Assembly (NCBI RefSeq): GCF_027532945.1 | Contig: NZ_JAPZTZ010000006.1 | Coordinates: 1-64,000, forward strand | DNA from: Phreatobacter sp. | GTDB lineage: Bacteria; Pseudomonadota; Alphaproteobacteria; Rhizobiales; Phreatobacteraceae | DNA: 64,000 nt | Reading direction: 5' to 3' | The notes under the pieces: generated by a model | Seen by the model: the letters and a program-made list of their open reading frames with translations, nothing else | What the model was told of the DNA's origin: nothing | Database searches by the model: none | Position numbers and translations under genes: made by a program | Shown here: one piece after another, positions 16,001 through 23,530 of the stretch | Position numbering within the stretch: the first letter of the stretch is position 1 | Layout: each line of letters starts with the position of its first letter

Positions 16001-16929
16001 CCGCTGTTGCCGTCCTCGCCCTGCCACCGCTCGCCGAGACCGGCGATCCGCCGCTGCTGCACGTGGCCGTCGCCGCCGATCCCTGGCGCGGGCCCTATAC
16101 GATCTGGCGGGGCGGTGAGGGCCTCGGCCACGAGGCCGTGGCGACCCTGTCGCGGCCCTCGCTGATGGGCCGCACCATCACGGCGCTTGGCGCCGGCCGT
16201 CGCTGGATCTGGAACCGCGAAGCCAGGGTCACGGTCGAGCTCGTCACCGGGGCGTTGGCCGGCCAGCCCGAGAAGGCGGTGCTCGGCGGCGCCAATGCCC
16301 TCGCGCTCCACCATCCCGGCGAAGGCTGGGAGGTTCTGCAGTTCCGCGATGCAGAGCTGGTGGCCGAGCGCACCTTTCGCCTGGGGACCTTGCTGCGCGG
16401 CCAGCGCGGCACCGAGCATCTCGCCGGTGCGGTCGCGGCGGGGGCCGAGGCCGTGCTTCTGTCGGGCCCGCTCGCGCCGCTCGTCACCGAACTCGACCTG
16501 GTTGGCCGCGCCTTCCGCTACCGCGTCGGCTCCTCGACCCTTCTCGCCGCCGATCCGGCGGTGGCGGAGGTCGCCGCGACCGCCGACCTCACCGCGCTCC
16601 GGTCCTTCGCGCCGGTCCAGCCGCGCGTCCGCAGAACGGCGGAGGGCATTGCGGTGAGCTGGATCCGCCGCACCCGTCTCGGCGGCGACGGCTGGGACCT
16701 CGCCGAGATCGGCCTCGGCGAGGCGAGCGAGCGCTACCGCCTCGTCATCCGCGATGCGGCCGGCACCGCGCGCCGCACGGTCGAGACCACCGAACCGGCC
16801 TTTCTCTATGCCAGCGCCGCCGAACTCGCCGATTTCGGCTCAGCCCTCACCGCCCTCCGCCTCTCCATCGTCCAGCTCTCCGCCGTCGCCGGCGAGGGCC
16901 GGCCGCTGGAGGCGGTGCTGCCGCTCTGA
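13099..16929 (+). CDS. GTA TIM-barrel-like tail/host-specificity protein (g15)
   Basis: At 1276 residues this is the largest GTA gene. The N-terminus (SLVLSFAGAAIGESFG) is glycine- and alanine-rich. A GTA TIM-barrel-like domain spans roughly residues 420-730, with ADWTEYGGQARGADLDFPLD, IDWYAPLDDRRDDTPGSPYD and PIWLTELGVPAVDRG. A phage-tail-3-type beta domain follows at about 790-950. The C-terminal third carries a LRGQRGTEHLAG motif. The protein forms the tail tip that contacts recipient cells. The start at ATG 13099 overlaps the g14-like stop. Confidence 0.93.
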   Translation: MASLVLSFAGAAIGESFGAAGAMAGRLVGALAGAVIDRALFGARPPDGPRLKDLDVLSSTEGAPIPRVYGRMRVAGQVIWATKLTEHASGGGKGAPRQRSYSYTADLAVGLCEGPIAAIGRIWADGKELDQKGLTIRLHRGTEDQPADPLIVAKEGAGEAPAYRGLAYVVFEQLPLDAFGNRIPQLTFEVMRPVGRLEAMVRSLVVIPGATEFGYEPGIHAREFGYGRSAPETRHTTRDGSDFSLALDDAQALCPNLQSVSLVVAWFGDDLRAGTCTIRPGVERRDKEVAGVDWSVAGESRASARLVSEVDGRPAYGGSPSDATVIRAIRDLKARGLKVTLIPFVMMDVPAGNALPDPWTGAASQPPHPWRGRITVTPAPGRPSSPDGGAAAASEIAAFLGSASASHFSIAGEAVAYAGSSEWRYRRFVLHLAALAKAAGGVDAFAIGSEMVGLTRVRGASGHPFVAGLVDLAGEVKSLIPEATLTYAADWTEYGGQARGADLDFPLDPLWASEAIGAVGIDWYAPLDDRRDDTPGSPYDRAALAAGFASGEGFDWFYATEADRSAGLRTPITDGLGRPWVHRQKDLVSWWSNQHRPRIGGVEGTPTAWVPRSKPIWLTELGVPAVDRGANRPSVFPDPKSSESGLPPFSNGDRDDLIQRRALEAVLGRLDPAFGADDQANPASPLYGGRMVDPARIALWAWDARPWPAFPRAGDVWADGANWETGHWLTGRLGAAPVGDLIAAVLGDDDIAVRELTPVEGVLDGFSIDRPMTSRDAVEGLARAFGVEIRDSAGGLVLDGRPAPPVAVLTSADLVEDGDTPPLSLSRGETDDLPAELSIAFAETAADFRASAVTSRRLAGGGRRVAGLSLSAAGEGGEMTMRAEALLHRLWAARDRASFALPPSRLALEPGDVVSLVAGGSTAPLRLATLEGGLMRRAEAIGHAAPVRARRPPPLDRSYAVAKAEGPPAVAVLALPPLAETGDPPLLHVAVAADPWRGPYTIWRGGEGLGHEAVATLSRPSLMGRTITALGAGRRWIWNREARVTVELVTGALAGQPEKAVLGGANALALHHPGEGWEVLQFRDAELVAERTFRLGTLLRGQRGTEHLAGAVAAGAEAVLLSGPLAPLVTELDLVGRAFRYRVGSSTLLAADPAVAEVAATADLTALRSFAPVQPRVRRTAEGIAVSWIRRTRLGGDGWDLAEIGLGEASERYRLVIRDAAGTARRTVETTEPAFLYASAAELADFGSALTALRLSIVQLSAVAGEGRPLEAVLPL

Positions 16930-16955
16930 CCTGTCCACCTCACGGGAGACCTGCC

Positions 16956-17192
16956 ATGTCTGATCTCGACATCGATCGTTCGAGCTTTCGCCTCGCGCCG
17001 ATCCTCGCCAGCCGCACCGTCTGGTCGAGCCTCGTCGGCATGGGCTGTTTTGTCGGCTCCATTGCCGGCGTCCAGACCGAGCTGATCGACCAGGGCGCGC
17101 TCGCCGAGGCCCTGCTCCAGGCGGCGACCGCCCTCGGTTTCGTCAGCTCCATCGTCTTCCGCGTCGTTGCGACGCGGAAGCTGGCGCCCTGA
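16956..17192 (+). CDS. Small two-segment membrane protein, holin-like
   Basis: The 78-residue protein has two hydrophobic segments (about residues 20-39 and 52-71) and a basic C-terminal end (RVVATRKLAP). It starts at ATG 16956 after GGGAGA, 26 bases behind the tail-tip gene. The SRTVWSSLVG entry into the first segment resembles small phage membrane proteins with a holin-like layout. It could serve particle release or be an unrelated membrane peptide; the assignment rests on topology and position. Confidence 0.5.
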   Translation: MSDLDIDRSSFRLAPILASRTVWSSLVGMGCFVGSIAGVQTELIDQGALAEALLQAATALGFVSSIVFRVVATRKLAP

Positions 17193-17277
17193 TCGCGGCA
17201 TCGATGAACGGCCATTCATCCGGGGTTCAGACCGGCGGGCTAGGGTCGCGGCTCACCCTCGCCCTGGTCCGTTCCCG

Positions 17278-17583
17278 ATGACGCTGGTCCGTCGCACCGC
17301 TCTCGCCGTCGCCGCGCTTGCCCTCTGGGCGGCGCCGGCGCTCGCCGACGAGGCGTGCCTGTCGCCGGCCGAAAGGCGCGCGGCGGTGTCGGGCGGGCAG
17401 GCCATCCCCCTCGCGCAGGCCCAGCGGGCGCTCCGCCCCGAGCATCGCGGCGAGGTGCTCCAGGCGCGCCTCTGCCGCGCCGATGCCGGGCTGGTCTACC
17501 TGCTGACAGTCATGCAGCGCCATGGCAAGGTCGTCCGCGTGCGCATCGATGCGAAGAGCGGCCAGATCGTCCAGGTCCGCTGA
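17278..17583 (+). CDS. Secreted PepSY-domain protein, FeuN-like position
   Basis: This 101-residue protein has a signal peptide (residues 1-23, cut after ALA). A PepSY-type domain follows: QAIPLAQAQRALRPEHRGEV, a middle LVYLLTVMQRHGKVVRVRID strand and a final SGQIVQVR. PepSY proteins are often periplasmic inhibitors or sensors. It lies directly upstream of an OmpR-type regulator and a kinase that precede cycHJKL-type genes. In rhizobia the feuPQ system sits there and a small periplasmic protein restrains the kinase, so such a role is likely but inferred. Confidence 0.7.
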   Translation: MTLVRRTALAVAALALWAAPALADEACLSPAERRAAVSGGQAIPLAQAQRALRPEHRGEVLQARLCRADAGLVYLLTVMQRHGKVVRVRIDAKSGQIVQVR

Positions 17584-17616
17584 CGCCGCGCCCGAGCCTT
17601 TCAGGAGATTTCAGCC

Positions 17617-18294
17617 TTGCGCCTGCTCGTCGTCGAGGACGATCCCGACCTCAACCGCCAGATCACCACCGCCCTGACCGACGCCGGCTATGTCGTCGAC
17701 CGCGCCTTCGACGGCGAAGAGGGCTATTATCTCGGCGACAGCGAACCCTATGACGCCATCGTCCTCGATATCGGCCTGCCGAAGATGGACGGCATCTCCG
17801 TGCTCGAGCAGTGGCGGCGTTCGGGGCGCACCATGCCGGTGCTGATTCTCACGGCCCGCGACCGCTGGTCCGACAAGGTCCAGGGCTTCGACGCCGGCGC
17901 CGACGATTATGTGCCGAAACCCTTCCATATGGAGGAGGTGCTGGCCCGCCTGCGCGCCCTGCTGCGCCGCGCCGCAGGCCAGGCGACCAACGAGTTCACC
18001 TGCGGCCCCGTCCGCCTCGACGCCCGTGCCGGCCGCGTCACCGTCGACGGCAACCCGGTGAAGCTGACCTCGCACGAATACCGGCTGCTCGCCTATCTGA
18101 TGCACCAGCAGGGCAAGGTGGTCTCCCGCACCGAACTGGTCGAGCACATCTACGATCAGGATTTCGATCGGGATTCCAACACGATCGAGGTCTTCATCGG
18201 GCGCCTGCGCAAGAAGCTCGGCGTCGACGTGATCCAGACCGTTCGCGGCCTCGGCTACATCCTCCAGCCGCCGCCTGCTGCCGCGGGCGGCTGA
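17617..18294 (+). CDS. feuP: OmpR/PhoB-family response regulator, FeuP-like
   Basis: This 225-residue regulator has a receiver domain with acidic pair E7/D8, phospho-acceptor D51 in VLDIGLPKMDG and the K of VPKPF, and a C-terminal winged helix (SHEYRLLAYLMHQQGKVVSR, VIQTVRGLGYIL). It starts at TTG 17617, preceded by AGGAGA. The kinase gene follows with one intervening base. The symbol rests on synteny with the feuPQ-cycHJKL arrangement of rhizobia and is not certain; PhoP-like is an alternative. Confidence 0.8.
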   Translation: MRLLVVEDDPDLNRQITTALTDAGYVVDRAFDGEEGYYLGDSEPYDAIVLDIGLPKMDGISVLEQWRRSGRTMPVLILTARDRWSDKVQGFDAGADDYVPKPFHMEEVLARLRALLRRAAGQATNEFTCGPVRLDARAGRVTVDGNPVKLTSHEYRLLAYLMHQQGKVVSRTELVEHIYDQDFDRDSNTIEVFIGRLRKKLGVDVIQTVRGLGYILQPPPAAAGG

Positions 18295-18295
18295 G

Positions 18296-19684
18296 ATGGC
18301 GACAGCGCCCCGCGCGCCGTCGCTGGCGCGGCGCCTTATCCTTCTGGCCCTCGCCTTCGCGCTCGTGCTGCTGACGCTGACCGGCTTCGTCCTTGCCACC
18401 GTCAACCGCGCCTCGGTCGAGCGCGGCTTCGACCGCCGCCTCGGCGTCTATGTGAAGCTGCTCATCGCCGACCTCGCCGGCGCTGTGGACGATACGCAGA
18501 TCGTCGTCGGCGCCAATCTCGGCGAGCCGCTGTTCGAGCTGCCGCAATCCGGCTGGTACTGGCAGATCATCCGCACCGATGCCGGCCGCAACGAGGTGCG
18601 CGCCTCGCGTTCGCTCTTCGACGGCCGCCTGCCGCCCCTTGGCCCCGAGGCGGTGGCGGATGGGCCGACCCGGTCGCGCGAGGGCTATCTCGACGGGCCG
18701 AACAATGTTCGCCTGCGCGCCGTCGAACGCACCATCGAGCTCGGCGAGGACGGCGATTTCACCGTGCTGGTGGCCGGTCCCTCCGAGGACATTGCCGTCG
18801 CGGTGCGCGAATTCACCCTGACGCTGGTCGGCACACTGCTGCTGCTGGCGGTGGGCATGGCGGGCGCCGCCCTCCTCCAGGTGCGCGTCGGCCTGCAACC
18901 GCTGCAGACGCTTGTGGGCGGCCTCACCGCGATCCGCAAGGGCGAGCAGGACCATCTCGCCGGCGCCTTCCCGGTCGAGATCGCGCCGCTCGCCCGCGAG
19001 GTCAACGCGCTGATCGACAGCAACCGCGAGATCGTCGAGCGCTCGCGCACCCATGTCGGCAATCTCGCCCATGCGCTGAAGACGCCGCTCTCGGTCATCC
19101 AGAACGAGGCGACGGGGCGCACCGATCCGCTCGCCGCCAAGGTGGTCGAACAAGCGCAGATCATGCGCGACCAGGTGAACCACCATCTCGACCGCGCCCG
19201 CGCCGCCGCCCGCGCCCGCGTCGCCACCACCCTCGTCCCGGTCGAGGAGGTGGTGGGGGGCCTTGCCCGCACCATGCAGAAGATCCACCGGGATCGCGAC
19301 CTCGCGGTGGACGCCGAGATCCCTGCCGGCGTGACGTTTCGCGGCGAGCGCAACGATCTCGAGGAAATGGTCGGCAACCTCGTCGACAATGCCTGCAAAT
19401 GGGCCGCGTCCCGCGTCGTGGTGACCGCCGCCCGCGAGGAAAGCCCGACCGAGGCCGACCGCGCCTACTTCACCATCATCGTCGATGATGACGGGCCGGG
19501 CCTGACGCCTGAGCAGCGCGCCACCGTCGGCCAACGCGGCAAACGGCTCGACGAGACCAAGCCCGGCTCCGGCCTTGGCCTCTCCATCGTCTCCGAGCTC
19601 GCAGGCCTCTATGGCGGCGGCCTCACCCTCGACGCCGCGCCGACCGGGGGCCTCCGGGCTCTGCTGCGCTTGCCGGCGGTGTGA
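18296..19684 (+). CDS. feuQ: Membrane sensor histidine kinase, FeuQ-like
   Basis: The 462-residue kinase has transmembrane segments at about residues 14-35 and 178-198, flanking a periplasmic sensor region. HAMP and HisKA follow, with H259 in GNLAHALKTPLS, then an N-box NLVDNACKWA and G-boxes DDDGPGL and GSGLGLSI. The architecture resembles the PhoQ/FeuQ group. It is one base behind its regulator and downstream of the PepSY protein, which could act on the periplasmic domain. The symbol is given on synteny only. Confidence 0.8.
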   Translation: MATAPRAPSLARRLILLALAFALVLLTLTGFVLATVNRASVERGFDRRLGVYVKLLIADLAGAVDDTQIVVGANLGEPLFELPQSGWYWQIIRTDAGRNEVRASRSLFDGRLPPLGPEAVADGPTRSREGYLDGPNNVRLRAVERTIELGEDGDFTVLVAGPSEDIAVAVREFTLTLVGTLLLLAVGMAGAALLQVRVGLQPLQTLVGGLTAIRKGEQDHLAGAFPVEIAPLAREVNALIDSNREIVERSRTHVGNLAHALKTPLSVIQNEATGRTDPLAAKVVEQAQIMRDQVNHHLDRARAAARARVATTLVPVEEVVGGLARTMQKIHRDRDLAVDAEIPAGVTFRGERNDLEEMVGNLVDNACKWAASRVVVTAAREESPTEADRAYFTIIVDDDGPGLTPEQRATVGQRGKRLDETKPGSGLGLSIVSELAGLYGGGLTLDAAPTGGLRALLRLPAV

Positions 19685-19773
19685 GGGTGCGCCCCCAATT
19701 CGCCTAAATCCGCTGGAGAGTAGCGACCGCCTTTCCGGCGGCCTTCGCCGCCATTCAGCAACGGACACTCTCC

Positions 19774-20220
19774 ATGAAGCTTCGCCTCGTCGCCGCCACC
19801 GTCCTGATCGGCCTCACGGTCGCCGGATGCGAGACCCGCGAGCAGGGCGGCACCGCCGTCGGCGCCGTGGCCGGCGCCCTCATCGGGTCGCAGTTCGGCG
19901 GTGGCCCGGGTGAGCGGCTGGCCGCCGGTCTTGCCGGCGCCGCCATCGGTGGCCTTATCGGCAATGCCATCGGCCGCGACCTCGACGCCCAGGACCGCCA
20001 GCGCGCCTACGAGGCCGAGCGCGTCGTCTGGGTCGAGGGCCGCCGCTCCGAATGGCGCTCGGAAAAGGCCTATGGCTATGTCGAGCCCGGCCGGGCCTAC
20101 TATCGCGGCGCCAATTACTGCCGCGAGTATACCCACACAATCTACATTGGCGGCCGCCCCCAGACGGCGGTTGGCACCGCCTGCCGCAATCCGGACGGCA
20201 GCTGGACGCCGGTGGGCTGA
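19774..20220 (+). CDS. Lipoprotein with glycine-zipper domain, 17 kDa surface antigen-like
   Basis: The 148-residue protein has a lipoprotein signal (lipobox LTVAGC, lipidated Cys at residue 19). A glycine-zipper segment follows (GGTAVGAVAGALIGSQFGGG, GLAGAAIGGLIGNAIGRDLD), and then a C-terminal region (YCREYTHTIYIGG, CRNPDGSWTPVG) like the rickettsial 17 kDa surface antigen family. It is probably anchored in the outer membrane. It stands alone between the kinase and the unknown 480-residue protein. Confidence 0.82.
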   Translation: MKLRLVAATVLIGLTVAGCETREQGGTAVGAVAGALIGSQFGGGPGERLAAGLAGAAIGGLIGNAIGRDLDAQDRQRAYEAERVVWVEGRRSEWRSEKAYGYVEPGRAYYRGANYCREYTHTIYIGGRPQTAVGTACRNPDGSWTPVG

Positions 20221-20286
20221 GGTCCGCGGCAGGCCGTCGCAGCGGGTCCGCCGGGTCGCCGGCGGGCTTGCGGTCGCCACCACTTT

Positions 20287-20304
20287 TTAACGCCCCGGCG
20301 TTAA
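20287..20304. promoter_or_regulatory. Inverted repeat upstream of the 480-residue protein gene
   Basis: TTAACGCC and GGCGTTAA form perfect 8-bp arms around a CC centre, 13 bases before the start codon at 20317. It looks like a dimeric-regulator operator overlapping the promoter or leader. The TTAA boxes are ten bases apart, not the seven of a CtrA site. No T-tract follows, so it is not a terminator. Confidence 0.4.
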
Positions 20305-20316
20305 CGTGGTGGCCCC

Positions 20317-21759
20317 ATGACTGACGCCGCCGCGGTCAAAGCCACAGCCGACAGTTCAGCCGCTCCGTCCGCGATGGAGCGCTTGCGGTCCTATTTGTCC
20401 GCGCTTCCCGACGCCGCCAAGCAACTGCTCTCCGCCGAGATCGCCCGCGCCCGCTCCCGCGGCGAGGACGTGCCCGGCGGCGATCTCATTCTTGCCGCCC
20501 TCGGCACCGCAGCACCTGCCGCCCAGCCCGCCGCGCCTGGCGAGCGGCCCGACGCCACGCCGCGATTCCTGTTCCGGTCGCTCGAGCCCTTCCTCATCGA
20601 CGAGCGGCTGGAGACCAAGGCCCGCGGCCGCATCATGCGCGGCTCGCTGCAGGCCATCTGGACCTATTTCAAGCGCGACCTGCAGCCCGACGCCATGGCC
20701 GAGCTGGAGCGCATCTCCCGCGCCGCCGAGGATGGCGGTGACGAGGCGCCCGTCGCCTCAGCCATCGCCCAGGTCCTGCCGACGCTTGCCGCCTCCGCCC
20801 AGGCCGCTCTCGACCAGGCTGCGCGCAGTGAGCAGGACAGGAAACGCCTCACCGTCCGCCTCGGTGACGATCGGGTGAAGGAGGATCTCATCGACATCCT
20901 CGCCATCCTGGCGGAGCAGCAGATCATTGCCGGCTCGGTGTCCAGGGCGCCGAACGGCATCAAGAACCTCGCCGAGGAGGGCCTCGCCAACGCCCGGGCC
21001 ATGCTGGAGCCGATCGCCACCCATCGGCCACAGGCGCTGCCCTACTGCCTCGCCCTGCTGCAGAACCGTCTGGTGCACCGGGCCCAGCTCGCAAGGCTCG
21101 CGGTGCTCGTTGCCGAGAGCGACGACCCCGTGAAGATCGCGGCGACGCCCTACAAGGCGGCGGTCGACCTCGTCATCGCCGATATCGAACGGGCGACGCA
21201 GCGCGTCTCGCGGGCCCTGAAGGAGGGCAATGGCGAGCGGGCCCAGGCAGGCATCAAGGAATTCCACGATTCGATCCGCTCGCTGCGCACCGACATGAGC
21301 CTTGTCGGGGAGGGCGTCTGGCAGAAGCGGCTCGGCATGCTGCGCGCCGACCTGTCCGGCCTGCTCTCGGCGCAGATCGAGAATCTGCCCGGCGAGGTCC
21401 GCCGTGTGCTGCGTCCGCGCCAGAAGTCCGACCATCCGATGGCGCCGCTCAGCGAGGAGACGGTGCAGGAGATCGAGGGGCGGCTCGACCTGCTCATCTG
21501 CTGCCGCAACCATGCTTCCGAGATCGCGCTGAACGAGATCACCTCGCGCGTTTTCTCCGAGATCCAGGGCTATCTCGATCCGACCCTGACCCAGTTGATG
21601 GACAGCATCCGCGCCGCCCCCGACACCGATCGGGAGCTGAAGATCAGCCAGATCGAGGCTGCGGTGCGCTTCTCGGCGCGCATTTTCGGCCAGAGCTATG
21701 CCCAGCTCCTGCAGAAGGCCGCTGACGTCGCCATCGCCTCGGGCAAGGCGGCCCGCTGA
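20317..21759 (+). CDS. Conserved hypothetical protein, alpha-helical
   Basis: This 480-residue protein has no signal peptide or membrane segment. It has an alanine-rich N-terminal linker (about residues 60-78) and then a long, mostly helical body with repeated heptad-like stretches (for example 160-210 and 290-330). I recognise no catalytic motif or family. It lies between the lipoprotein and ccmI on the same strand, with an inverted repeat before it and a 158-base gap after. A cytosolic scaffolding role is possible but nothing in the sequence proves it. Confidence 0.7.
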   Translation: MTDAAAVKATADSSAAPSAMERLRSYLSALPDAAKQLLSAEIARARSRGEDVPGGDLILAALGTAAPAAQPAAPGERPDATPRFLFRSLEPFLIDERLETKARGRIMRGSLQAIWTYFKRDLQPDAMAELERISRAAEDGGDEAPVASAIAQVLPTLAASAQAALDQAARSEQDRKRLTVRLGDDRVKEDLIDILAILAEQQIIAGSVSRAPNGIKNLAEEGLANARAMLEPIATHRPQALPYCLALLQNRLVHRAQLARLAVLVAESDDPVKIAATPYKAAVDLVIADIERATQRVSRALKEGNGERAQAGIKEFHDSIRSLRTDMSLVGEGVWQKRLGMLRADLSGLLSAQIENLPGEVRRVLRPRQKSDHPMAPLSEETVQEIEGRLDLLICCRNHASEIALNEITSRVFSEIQGYLDPTLTQLMDSIRAAPDTDRELKISQIEAAVRFSARIFGQSYAQLLQKAADVAIASGKAAR

Positions 21760-21917
21760 GCCCCCGCGCACCCTTGCGCCACATCAAATCCCGCTGAGCG
21801 CGACAACCCGGACGTTGTAGCCGGATGGGGTGCTGGTCTAATTGGGATCATTCCAAGTAGGGTGGCGTCACGGTTTGGCCCCCCGCTGAACCCATAAACG
21901 GGACGTCGTCGCAGTCC

Positions 21918-23021
21918 ATGGACGGTTCTATCGGCATCTGGCTCGCGATCGCGGCCATGACCTGCGCCGCGGTCTTCGCCGTTCTCATTCCCCTGTCGCG
22001 CCGGACGGACACCGCCGCCGATGCCCGCGACGTCGAGGTCTATAAGGACCAGCTCGCCGAGGTCGACCGCGATGCCGCCGCCGGCCTCATCGGGCCGGCC
22101 GAGGCTGAAGCCGCGCGCATCGAGGTCTCCCGCCGTCTCATCGCCGCCGCCGAACGGGCTGGCGCCTCTGGTGCTGCCGGCGAGGGCATGTCGCGCCGCC
22201 GGCGCATCGCCGCCATCGCCGCCATCGTTGTCGTGCCGGCCATCGCGGCACTCGCCTATGGCCTGCGCGGCCAGCCCGGCTATCCCGGCCAGCCGCTCGC
22301 CGAGCGCCAGCGCGCCGCCCCGCAGCAAAGCGACGTCGCCACGCTCATCGGCCGCATCGAGGCCCATCTCGCGACCAATCCCGAGGATGGCCGCGGCTGG
22401 GAGGTCGTCGCCCCGGTCTATCTGCGCATGGGGCGCCTGCCCGATGCGGTGCGCGCCTATTCCAATGCCATGCGGCTGCTTGGGGTCACCGCCGACCGTC
22501 AGGCCGATCTCGCGGAGGCGCAGACCATCGCCGCCGGCGGCGTCGTCAGTGCCGAGGCCAAGGCCGGCTTCGAGCGGGCGCTCGCCCTCGGCCCCGGCCA
22601 TCCCAAGGCCGGCTATTTCCTGGGGCTGGCCTCCGAGCAGGACGGCAAGCCCGAGGAGGCGAAGGCTCGGTGGACGCGGATGATCGGCGAGGCGCCGGCC
22701 GATGCGCCCTGGCTCGGCCTGCTGCGCTCCGAGATCGCCCGGCTCGGCGGCACTGCGCCGGCTGCCGCGGCCCCCGCACCTCAGGCAACGCCGGGACCGG
22801 CCCAGATCCGCGCCATGGTCGACGGCCTCGCCCAACGCCTTGCCGCCGATGGCTCGGATTTCGACTCTTGGCTCCGGCTGGTTCGCTCCTATGTGGTTCT
22901 CGGAGAGGGCGACAAGGCCCGCGAGGCCGCGGCCAGCGCCCGCCGGCTTTTCGCCGCCGAGGCCGAGAAGATCGCCCGCCTCGACAGTCTGGTGAATGAA
23001 CTGGGGATCGGTGGATCATGA
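21918..23021 (+). CDS. ccmI: Cytochrome c maturation protein CcmI (CycH)
   Basis: The 367-residue protein has two transmembrane segments (about residues 5-27 and 92-113) joined by a cytoplasmic loop with the family motif [19 protein letters not shown] periplasmic TPR region follows that binds apocytochrome c C-termini and delivers them to the CcmF-CcmH ligation complex. It is the first gene of a ccmI-ccmE-ccmF-ccmH operon with overlapping frames; its stop overlaps the ccmE start (ATGA, 23018-23021). Confidence 0.93.
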   Translation: MDGSIGIWLAIAAMTCAAVFAVLIPLSRRTDTAADARDVEVYKDQLAEVDRDAAAGLIGPAEAEAARIEVSRRLIAAAERAGASGAAGEGMSRRRRIAAIAAIVVVPAIAALAYGLRGQPGYPGQPLAERQRAAPQQSDVATLIGRIEAHLATNPEDGRGWEVVAPVYLRMGRLPDAVRAYSNAMRLLGVTADRQADLAEAQTIAAGGVVSAEAKAGFERALALGPGHPKAGYFLGLASEQDGKPEEAKARWTRMIGEAPADAPWLGLLRSEIARLGGTAPAAAAPAPQATPGPAQIRAMVDGLAQRLAADGSDFDSWLRLVRSYVVLGEGDKAREAAASARRLFAAEAEKIARLDSLVNELGIGGS

Positions 23022-23530
23022 CGACGATCGGCACGCCCGCGCCCGCCTCCCGCGGCATGACGCGCAAGCAGCGGCGGCTGACCCTCATCGGCCTCGCCCT
23101 TGGTGTGCTCGGCCTCGCCGCCGGCCTGGTGCTCTATTCGCTGTCGGGCTCGATCACCCTGTTCCAGTCGCCGACGGACGTCGTCGAGAAGAACCTCCAG
23201 CCGGGAACGCGCATGCGGCTCGGCGGTCTCGTCGAGGGCGGCTCGGTCCGCCGCGGCGAGAACATGGAGGTCGCCTTCGCCATCACCGATGGGCGCACCA
23301 CCATCCCCGTCGCCTATCGCGGCATCCTTCCCGACCTGTTCCGCGAGGGGCAGGGTGTCGTCACCGAGGGCGTGCTGGGGCCCGACCGCTCCTTCCGCGC
23401 CGACAGCGTGCTCGCCCGGCACGATGAGAACTACATGCCGAAGGAAGTGGCCGACAGCCTGAAACGGCAGGGCCACTGGAAGCCGGGCGATCCGGCCCCC
23501 AACCCCAACGCCCCCGCGAGGCAGCGCTGA
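23018..23530 (+). CDS. ccmE: Haem chaperone CcmE (CycJ)
   Basis: The 170-residue protein has an N-terminal membrane anchor (about residues 21-42) and a periplasmic OB-fold. The haem-binding histidine, H135 in [10 protein letters not shown] with Y139, is present. It carries haem from CcmABCD to CcmF. It is coupled to ccmI by ATGA, and its stop shares a base with the ccmF start (TGATG). Confidence 0.95.
   Translation: MTTIGTPAPASRGMTRKQRRLTLIGLALGVLGLAAGLVLYSLSGSITLFQSPTDVVEKNLQPGTRMRLGGLVEGGSVRRGENMEVAFAITDGRTTIPVAYRGILPDLFREGQGVVTEGVLGPDRSFRADSVLARHDENYMPKEVADSLKRQGHWKPGDPAPNPNAPARQR

Larger units (their letters stand above)
1255..17192 (+). other. Gene transfer agent (RcGTA-like) structural gene cluster
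   Basis: The genes follow the Rhodobacter capsulatus GTA order from portal (g3) to the TIM-barrel tail protein (g15), most with ATGA or short overlaps. There are no replication, repressor or integrase genes, which argues against an ordinary prophage. Terminase genes (g1/g2), expected just upstream of the portal, are absent and their place is taken by the IS and toxin-immunity block. Extra genes are inserted at 2794, 5445, 5788-7385 (antisense) and 10777 (antisense). Whether it still makes particles cannot be judged. Confidence 0.85.

Noticed and set aside
14356-16419. 687-codon minus-strand frame inside the GTA tail-tip gene
   Set aside because: It is a shadow of the 1276-residue GTA protein, with arginine/alanine/glycine-rich composition and no recognisable domain.
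1255-17192. Complete temperate prophage
   Set aside because: There is no integrase, repressor, replication or recognisable lysis set. The tape measure is very short and the gene order is that of a gene transfer agent.
20287-20304. CtrA binding site
   Set aside because: The TTAA boxes are ten bases apart rather than seven, so the consensus spacing is not met. It is kept only as a generic inverted repeat.
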